Source: Bacillota bacterium (lineage in GTDB: Bacteria; Bacillota; Clostridia; Oscillospirales; Ruminococcaceae). Taken from it: a stretch of 9,852 bases of DNA. The notes below the pieces were generated by a model, which did no database searches, was not told the origin of the DNA, and saw nothing but the letters and a program-made list of their open reading frames with translations. This document shows, in pieces, positions 6,469 through 9,852 of the stretch. The stretch is from assembly GCA_023391005.1 (NCBI GenBank), contig JAEWBS010000011.1, forward strand, positions 1 to 9,852, given 5' to 3'. How positions within the stretch are numbered: position 1 is the first letter of the stretch; each line of letters begins with the position of its first letter. A program made the position numbers and the translations under genes.

Positions 6469-7218
6469 TTATTCCTCGGCAGGTTCCTCGGGCATATCCC
6501 AGTTGTGATAGACCTGCTGAACGTCATCGTTCTCTTCAAGCATGTCGATCAGCTTTTGCATTTTAAGCTGCATATCGGGGTCGTCGATCTTGGTATAGGT
6601 GTTAGGCACATACTCCACCTCGGCTGAAGCAAAGCTATAGCCCAACGCCTCAAGTGCCATTCGGATATTGCGCAGTTCGTGCGGATCGGTGGCGATTTCG
6701 ACGCCTTCCGCCTCATATTTGATGTCAAGAACACCGTCCAACATGGCGTCCTCATAAATTTTATCCTCAGAAATTTTGCCGTCGGTATTCTCGATCGCAA
6801 TAATGCCCTTTTGCTCAAACAAAAACGAGACGCTGCCGTTTTGGCCGAGATTGCCGCCGCATTTATCGAAATAATGGCGCAGATCGCCTGCCGTACGGTT
6901 GCGGTTATCGGTGAGCGCTTCAACCATGACGGCAATGCCGCAGGGGCCGTAGCCCTCATAGGTCATCTCCTCATAGCTGCTCTTGTCGCCATCGCCCACG
7001 CACTTTTTGATTAGACGTTCGATGTTATCGTTAGGGACATTGTTTACCTTCGCCTTATAAATCAGGTCACGGAGCTTACCGTTGACCGAGGGATCGCCTC
7101 CCCCCTCACGCACCGCAACGGCTATCTCACGGCCGATCTTCGTAAAGATATTGGCGCGCTTGGAATCGGTTGCTTCCTTCTTGCGCTTAATCGTGCTCCA
7201 TTTTGAATGTCCCGACAT
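6469..7218 (-). CDS. yebC: YebC/PmpR/TACO1 family protein
   Basis: The 249-aa protein has the usual family length. It shows the signature N-terminus MSGHSKWSTIKRKKEATDSK, then IFTKIGREI and VREGGGDPSVN. NDNIERLIKK and EGYGPCGIAVMVEALTDNRN follow in the middle, and GGNLGQNGSVSFLF near 120-133. An acidic C-terminus ends the protein. Family members were long annotated as DNA-binding transcriptional regulators; recent work on bacterial YebC and the mitochondrial homologue TACO1 supports a role in translation, relieving ribosome stalls at proline stretches. Here KRANIFTK replaces the more common KGKIFTK. GAGGGAT (7225-7230) is the RBS, about 6 nt before the ATG. It has its own promoter about 140 nt upstream and is therefore probably not dependent on the MATE gene behind it. 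No ruvC neighbour is seen. Confidence 0.96.
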   Translation of the reverse strand: MSGHSKWSTIKRKKEATDSKRANIFTKIGREIAVAVREGGGDPSVNGKLRDLIYKAKVNNVPNDNIERLIKKCVGDGDKSSYEEMTYEGYGPCGIAVMVEALTDNRNRTAGDLRHYFDKCGGNLGQNGSVSFLFEQKGIIAIENTDGKISEDKIYEDAMLDGVLDIKYEAEGVEIATDPHELRNIRMALEALGYSFASAEVEYVPNTYTKIDDPDMQLKMQKLIDMLEENDDVQQVYHNWDMPEEPAEE

Positions 7219-7355
7219 AAATAATCCCTCAAATCTCTCTATTCGTTATGCGTATTCCCGGACACAGGCTGCGCCGGTGTTCGGTTGCCCGTCCAAAAGC
7301 ATCACCGCATTAAGCGTGTGCCGTTAAACACGGAGGCATGTTCATAATACATATT

Positions 7356-7364
7356 ATTATACCA
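7356..7364 (-). promoter_or_regulatory. Extended -10 promoter of yebC
   Basis: On the - strand the sequence reads TGGTATAAT: a consensus -10 TATAAT (7361-7356) with the TG extension at 7364-7363. No good -35 stands 17-18 nt upstream, as is usual for extended -10 promoters. Transcription would start near 7349, leaving about a 130-nt leader without a clear structure. Confidence 0.65.
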
Positions 7365-7427
7365 AAAACGGCGGCCTTAGAAAAGCCTAAAACAAGATTT
7401 TCACCTTGGTGACCACAACAAAAGATT

Positions 7428-8786
7428 TTAGCCCGCAGGCTGACGCAGCTCCAGCCTTTTTCGCCACGCGTTGGATTTGAGACGCACAATCGACGCGGCG
7501 CCGCGCACCAGCTCATCCACCGCCTTGGCCGCCCAGATGCCAGCCAGACCGAGGCCCCAATGCACCCCCAGCAGATAGCCGCCCATCACCGCAATCAACC
7601 AGCCGCAACTCGCGCCAATCACCACCGGGAATACCACATCCCCTGCCGCTACGAGCGTACGCATCAGTACGATGTTGATCGCACGGCCTACTTCTAAGAA
7701 AAATTCGATCAAGATGATTGTTTTACCCAGCGCCCAAATGGCGGGGTCTTGGGTAAAAATTGAGAAAAAGCGGTCGCTGAACAAATAAATGACACCGGTC
7801 AGACCGACCGATACCCCAATCGAAATGACAGTTGTCTTCATGATGCGGCTGTTCACACGGTCGTACTGCCTGCCGCCCACCAAATAGCCCACCAATATCT
7901 GTGTCGCCTGTGCCAGCGCAATGACATAGATATATTCGATCTGAGACAGGATGTTGCAATAAACCCTCGTCGCGATCACCGCCGTGCCAAAGCTGTTGAC
8001 AAAGCGGAGAATAAACAGCTCGGACAGACTGTAGGAGGCCTCCTGCGCACCCGAGGGTAGGCCGATACCAAGCAACTGACGCAGCACATCAAACGGAAAC
8101 GGACGCAGGCAGGCCGGCGATAGACGAATACCAATCCGTCTGCGAAAAACCCGGTAGATCAGCAACAGCCCCAGCGCCTTGCTGATATCGGTGGAGATGG
8201 CCGCGCCGGCCAGCCCCAGACGCGGCGCGCCGAACAGACCGTTAATCAGAATGGCATTGCCGACGATGTTGGCGACGTTCATGATGATTGAAACGAACAT
8301 CACCTCTTTGACAAGGCCATGGCTGCGCAGCATAGCGGCAAAATTGGCGTACAGCCCCTGCACAAGAATAAAAGCCGCGACAATTGCAAAATAGGTGTTG
8401 GTTTCTTCCATGATCTCGGCCGGTACGCCCAACGCGTTGAATAGCCGATGACGCATACCTACCCCGAAAACCGTCGCCAACAAGCCAAAGGTCATAATAA
8501 CCATCAGCGACACATTGCAGACCGCCGTCACCCGATCCGCATCCTTGGCACCCAATGCGCGGCTGATCAAGATGGAAGTGGCGGCGCTCATAACATTTAA
8601 AAAGATAATAATGATACCCATCATCTGATTGCCGTTGCCGACCGCCGCTACCGAATTTTGTGAATAATGGCTGATCATGATTTGATCAACATTGCCCACG
8701 AGCAACTGCAATAGCAGCTCCACAAAAATAGGCAGCGACATTTTAAAAATGAAGCGTGAGGAGTCGTTAAATTCTGTCTGAGGCAT
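7428..8786 (-). CDS. MATE family efflux transporter
   Basis: This inner-membrane exporter of the multidrug and toxic compound extrusion family uses a Na+ or H+ gradient. It has 452 aa, the family's normal length, with about 12 hydrophobic helices in two homologous halves; the second begins near residue 233 (FDVLRQLLGIGLPSGAQEA). Characteristic pieces are an N-terminal helix with Pro19 before VDQIMISHYS (33-42), LRSHG (153-157), MNVANIVGNAILI (169-181) and LGLAGAAISTD (190-200). AAGGAA about 6 nt before ATG 8786 is the RBS. The substrate cannot be told from sequence. It lies 209 nt upstream of yebC on the same strand; yebC has its own promoter. No convincing terminator follows it, only a weak TCACC/GGTGA palindrome near 7401-7412, so some read-through into yebC is possible. 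Confidence 0.95.
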   Translation of the reverse strand: MPQTEFNDSSRFIFKMSLPIFVELLLQLLVGNVDQIMISHYSQNSVAAVGNGNQMMGIIIIFLNVMSAATSILISRALGAKDADRVTAVCNVSLMVIMTFGLLATVFGVGMRHRLFNALGVPAEIMEETNTYFAIVAAFILVQGLYANFAAMLRSHGLVKEVMFVSIIMNVANIVGNAILINGLFGAPRLGLAGAAISTDISKALGLLLIYRVFRRRIGIRLSPACLRPFPFDVLRQLLGIGLPSGAQEASYSLSELFILRFVNSFGTAVIATRVYCNILSQIEYIYVIALAQATQILVGYLVGGRQYDRVNSRIMKTTVISIGVSVGLTGVIYLFSDRFFSIFTQDPAIWALGKTIILIEFFLEVGRAINIVLMRTLVAAGDVVFPVVIGASCGWLIAVMGGYLLGVHWGLGLAGIWAAKAVDELVRGAASIVRLKSNAWRKRLELRQPAG

Positions 8787-8841
8787 AAGCGTTCCTTTTC
8801 ATAGGCGGCTGTTGTTGGCGATAAAACTCTCACCCCGCCCC

Positions 8842-8872
8842 CGCTGTGTTCCCGGCGGATGGGGACGCAGCG
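8842..8872 (-). promoter_or_regulatory. GC-rich hairpin in the MATE leader
   Basis: Bases 8842-8853 pair with 8861-8872 over 12 bp, including two G-T pairs, leaving a 7-nt loop. It ends 55 nt before the MATE start codon and would begin almost at the proposed transcription start. It may stabilise the mRNA or control expression. It matches no riboswitch class that I recognise. Confidence 0.4.
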
Positions 8873-8886
8873 TTTGGGCGCATAAG

Positions 8887-8916
8887 AATATCGCATACTT
8901 TTGACGTTAATATCAA
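8887..8916 (-). promoter_or_regulatory. Tentative promoter of the MATE gene
   Basis: On the - strand TTGATA (8916-8911) is followed after 18 nt by GATATT (8892-8887), with a TG one base before the -10. Both boxes are imperfect. The predicted start near 8880 leaves a leader of about 94 nt holding the hairpin. Confidence 0.35.
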
Positions 8917-8989
8917 GATGAAAGAAATACCACCCGATTGGGCGGCCTCTCGTTTGTACCATCTGTACGGCTTACCTTACCGAAAGGGG

Positions 8990-9089
8990 GCAGTGTGTAA
9001 ATCGCAGGTTCCTACCGCATATCGAGCGCGTATAAGCGGGCGAATTCCCCGCCGCAGTGGTGCTCCAATTATTAAAAGACTCTGTCCTT
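8990..9089. repeat. Intergenic repeat, copy 1 (most diverged)
   Basis: It shares CGCAGGTTCCT (9003-9013), a hairpin GGCG/CGCC within 9034-9057, and a tail (9050-9080) with copy 3. The tail matches copy 3 at 28 of 31 positions plus one extra base there. The end, AAAAGAC-tct-GTCCTTT, looks like a decayed version of the terminator hairpin that follows copy 3. Relative to copy 2 it has an 11-nt insertion. No coding function is seen. Confidence 0.6.
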
Positions 9090-9103
9090 TGAAAAAATAA
9101 ACA

Positions 9104-9195
9104 CGGTAAGTTTGCCTCACAAAAAGGGAGCGACGTATGTGGGAGAACCGCAGGTTCCTGCGCACGTCAAGCGAGTGTATTCCCCACTCAGCCCC
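9104..9195. repeat. Intergenic repeat, copy 2
   Basis: Bases 9104-9172 align without gaps to 9216-9284 (60 of 69 identical), and the last 33 bases are identical. Inside lie two overlapping, mutually exclusive palindromes: GAACC-GCA-GGTTC and CGCAGG-TT-CCTGCG (9149-9162). A second hairpin follows, GAGTG/CACTC (9173-9177 with 9185-9189). Confidence 0.75.
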
Positions 9196-9215
9196 TTGAC
9201 GGATTAATAAAAATG

Positions 9216-9310
9216 CGGTAAGTTTGTCTCGCTGGAAGGGAGGGGCGTGTATGGGAGAACCGCAGGTTCCTGCGCACGTCAAGCAAGCGGATGCTCCGCC
9301 GCAGCGGTAC
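9216..9310. repeat. Intergenic repeat, copy 3, abutting the tRNA terminator
   Basis: It lies exactly 112 bp after copy 2 and has the same head (9216-9284), including the CGCAGG-TT-CCTGCG palindrome at 9261-9274. Its second hairpin is GCGGA-TGC-TCCGC (9287-9299). The tail runs directly into the left arm of the perfect inverted repeat that ends the tRNA operon. Confidence 0.75.
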
Positions 9311-9361
9311 TCCAAATTACTAAAAGACCAGTCCAAAGACTGGTCTTTTAGTAATTTGGAG
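9310..9361. terminator. Perfect 24-bp hairpin ending the tRNA operon, overlapping the tRNA-Gly CCA
   Basis: Bases 9310-9333 are the exact reverse complement of 9338-9361, with a 4-nt loop (9334-9337). The core AAAAGACCAGTC/GACTGGTCTTTT has the form of an intrinsic terminator usable on both strands. On the - strand it lies immediately after tRNA-Gly, and its first five bases (9361-9357) are the last acceptor base, discriminator and CCA of that tRNA. Confidence 0.85.
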
Positions 9362-9432
9362 CGGGTTACGAGGCTCGAACTCGCTACCTCCACCTTGGCA
9401 AGGTGGCGCTCTACCAAATGAGCTAAACCCGC
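9357..9432 (-). tRNA. tRNA-Gly (GCC)
   Basis: The 76-nt cloverleaf on the - strand begins at 9432. The acceptor stem is GCGGGTT/AACCCGC, with D-arm AGCTCATTTGGTAGAGC, anticodon arm CCACC-TTGCCAA-GGTGG (anticodon GCC) and T-loop GTTCGAGCC. The discriminator is U73, as in bacterial tRNA-Gly, and CCA is encoded. It is the last gene of the tRNA operon, 3 nt after tRNA-Phe, and shares its 3' end with the terminator stem. Confidence 0.97.
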
Positions 9433-9435
9433 GGA

Positions 9436-9511
<76 letters not shown>

Positions 9512-9521
9512 AAAACCGGCG

Positions 9522-9579
9522 GCCCGTTACCGGGCTCTATCCGCAGACAATTTGTCCGCTTCCGCCATATCGGATAGAG
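9522..9579 (-). other. Structured spacer between tRNA-Asp and tRNA-Phe
   Basis: The 73-nt spacer (9512-9584) contains a 9-bp stem CTCTATCCG/CGGATAGAG (9535-9543 with 9571-9579). A small GACA/TGTC hairpin lies in its loop. Next to it is GCCCG-TTAC-CGGGC (9522-9535). It may guide processing of the tRNA precursor or act as a weak attenuator, since TTTT follows shortly after on the - strand. The function is inference. Confidence 0.4.
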
Positions 9580-9584
9580 AAAAT

Positions 9585-9661
9585 TGGCGACCTGGATGGG
9601 ACTCGAACCCACGACCTCTAGCGTGACAGGCTAGCGTTCTAACCGACTGAACTACCAGGCC
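9585..9661 (-). tRNA. tRNA-Asp (GTC)
   Basis: The 77-nt cloverleaf on the - strand begins at 9661. The acceptor stem is GGCCTGG/CCAGGTC (one G-T pair) and the anticodon arm CTAGC-CTGTCAC-GCTAG gives anticodon GTC. G73 is the expected Asp discriminator and CCA is encoded. It lies 5 nt after tRNA-Val. Confidence 0.97.
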
Positions 9662-9666
9662 TTGTG

Positions 9667-9742
9667 TGGTGGGAACAACAGGGCTCGAACCTGTGACCCT
9701 CTGCTTGTAAGGCAGATGCTCTCCCAGCTGAGCTATGCTCCC
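9667..9742 (-). tRNA. tRNA-Val (TAC)
   Basis: The 76-nt cloverleaf on the - strand begins at 9742 and is the first gene of the operon. The acceptor stem is GGGAGCA/TGTTCCC (one G-T pair), the D-arm AGCTCAGCTGGGAGAGC, and the anticodon arm TCTGC-CTTACAA-GCAGA gives anticodon TAC. The T-loop is GTTCGAGCC, with A73 and an encoded CCA. Confidence 0.97.
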
Positions 9743-9771
9743 ACAGCTTTCGCATTTCGGCGACGTTGATT

Positions 9772-9800
9772 ATTTTATCGCAAAAAGGCGAATATGTCAA
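9772..9800 (-). promoter_or_regulatory. Promoter of the tRNA operon
   Basis: On the - strand a consensus TTGACA (9800-9795) is followed after 17 nt by TAAAAT (9777-9772), one base off consensus. Transcription would start near 9765, some 23 nt before tRNA-Val. Confidence 0.88.
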
Positions 9801-9852
9801 CCCCTTTTTGCAGGAATAATCACTTTTTTACGGTTAAATTTTCATTTTATAG

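Noticed and set aside
7246..7302. 18-codon frame in the yebC leader (- strand)
   Set aside because: It has no RBS, no regulatory codon runs and no adjacent attenuator hairpin; most likely chance.
7365..7427. Intrinsic terminator after the MATE gene
   Set aside because: The only palindrome (TCACC-GGTGA) is short with a very tight loop and is not followed by a proper T run, so it is not called.
9104..9310. CRISPR-like array
   Set aside because: There are only three imperfect copies with unequal spacing, similarity extends through the would-be spacers, and no cas genes are present.
9310..9361. Phage or island attachment site at the tRNA-Gly 3' end
   Set aside because: The second copy of the tRNA end is inverted, not direct, and no integrase or island boundary is seen in the window.

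Overview
This window looks like the chromosome of an anaerobic, probably gut-dwelling, low-GC-lineage Gram-positive (Bacillota, class Clostridia, possibly Oscillospirales). The evidence is Clostridia-type Shine-Dalgarno sites, consensus sigma-70-type (SigA) promoters, a biotin-dependent sodium-pumping decarboxylase operon, a DegV lipid-binding protein, a choloylglycine-hydrolase-family enzyme and tRNA genes with encoded CCA ends. The genus assignment is inference; no rRNA or other marker is present.

Layout, left to right. (1) 1-3843, + strand: a four-gene operon mmdA-mmdD-mmdC-mmdB for a membrane decarboxylase (most likely methylmalonyl-CoA decarboxylase), closed by a strong intrinsic terminator. 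The carboxyltransferase (MmdA) moves CO2 from the acyl-CoA to biotin on MmdC, MmdB decarboxylates carboxybiotin and exports Na+, and MmdD anchors the complex. (2) 4022-4990, + strand: a degV gene with its own perfect consensus promoter (TTGACA, 17 nt, TATAAT) and its own terminator. (3) 4991-5414: no gene supported; palindromes and what look like dispersed repeat remnants. (4) 5415-6335, + strand: an N-terminal-nucleophile hydrolase of the bile salt hydrolase / penicillin V acylase family, with a bidirectional terminator shared with the convergent yebC. (5) 6469-8786, - strand: yebC (translation factor / putative regulator family) with its own extended -10 promoter, and upstream of it a MATE-family multidrug/cation exporter. 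(6) 8787-9310: no gene; a GC-rich hairpin in the MATE leader and three diverged copies of an intergenic repeat that keeps a hairpin through compensatory changes. (7) 9311-9800, - strand: a tRNA operon read Val(UAC)-Asp(GUC)-Phe(GAA)-Gly(GCC), with a clear promoter and a perfect 24-bp terminator-like hairpin that incorporates the CCA end of tRNA-Gly.

No mobile-element gene, CRISPR array or integrase is visible. The coding genes belong to known families. The less explained material is non-coding: the hairpin-bearing repeats beside the tRNA operon, the tRNA/terminator overlap, the repeat-like tract before the hydrolase, and an unusual residue (Phe82) at the specificity position of the hydrolase.
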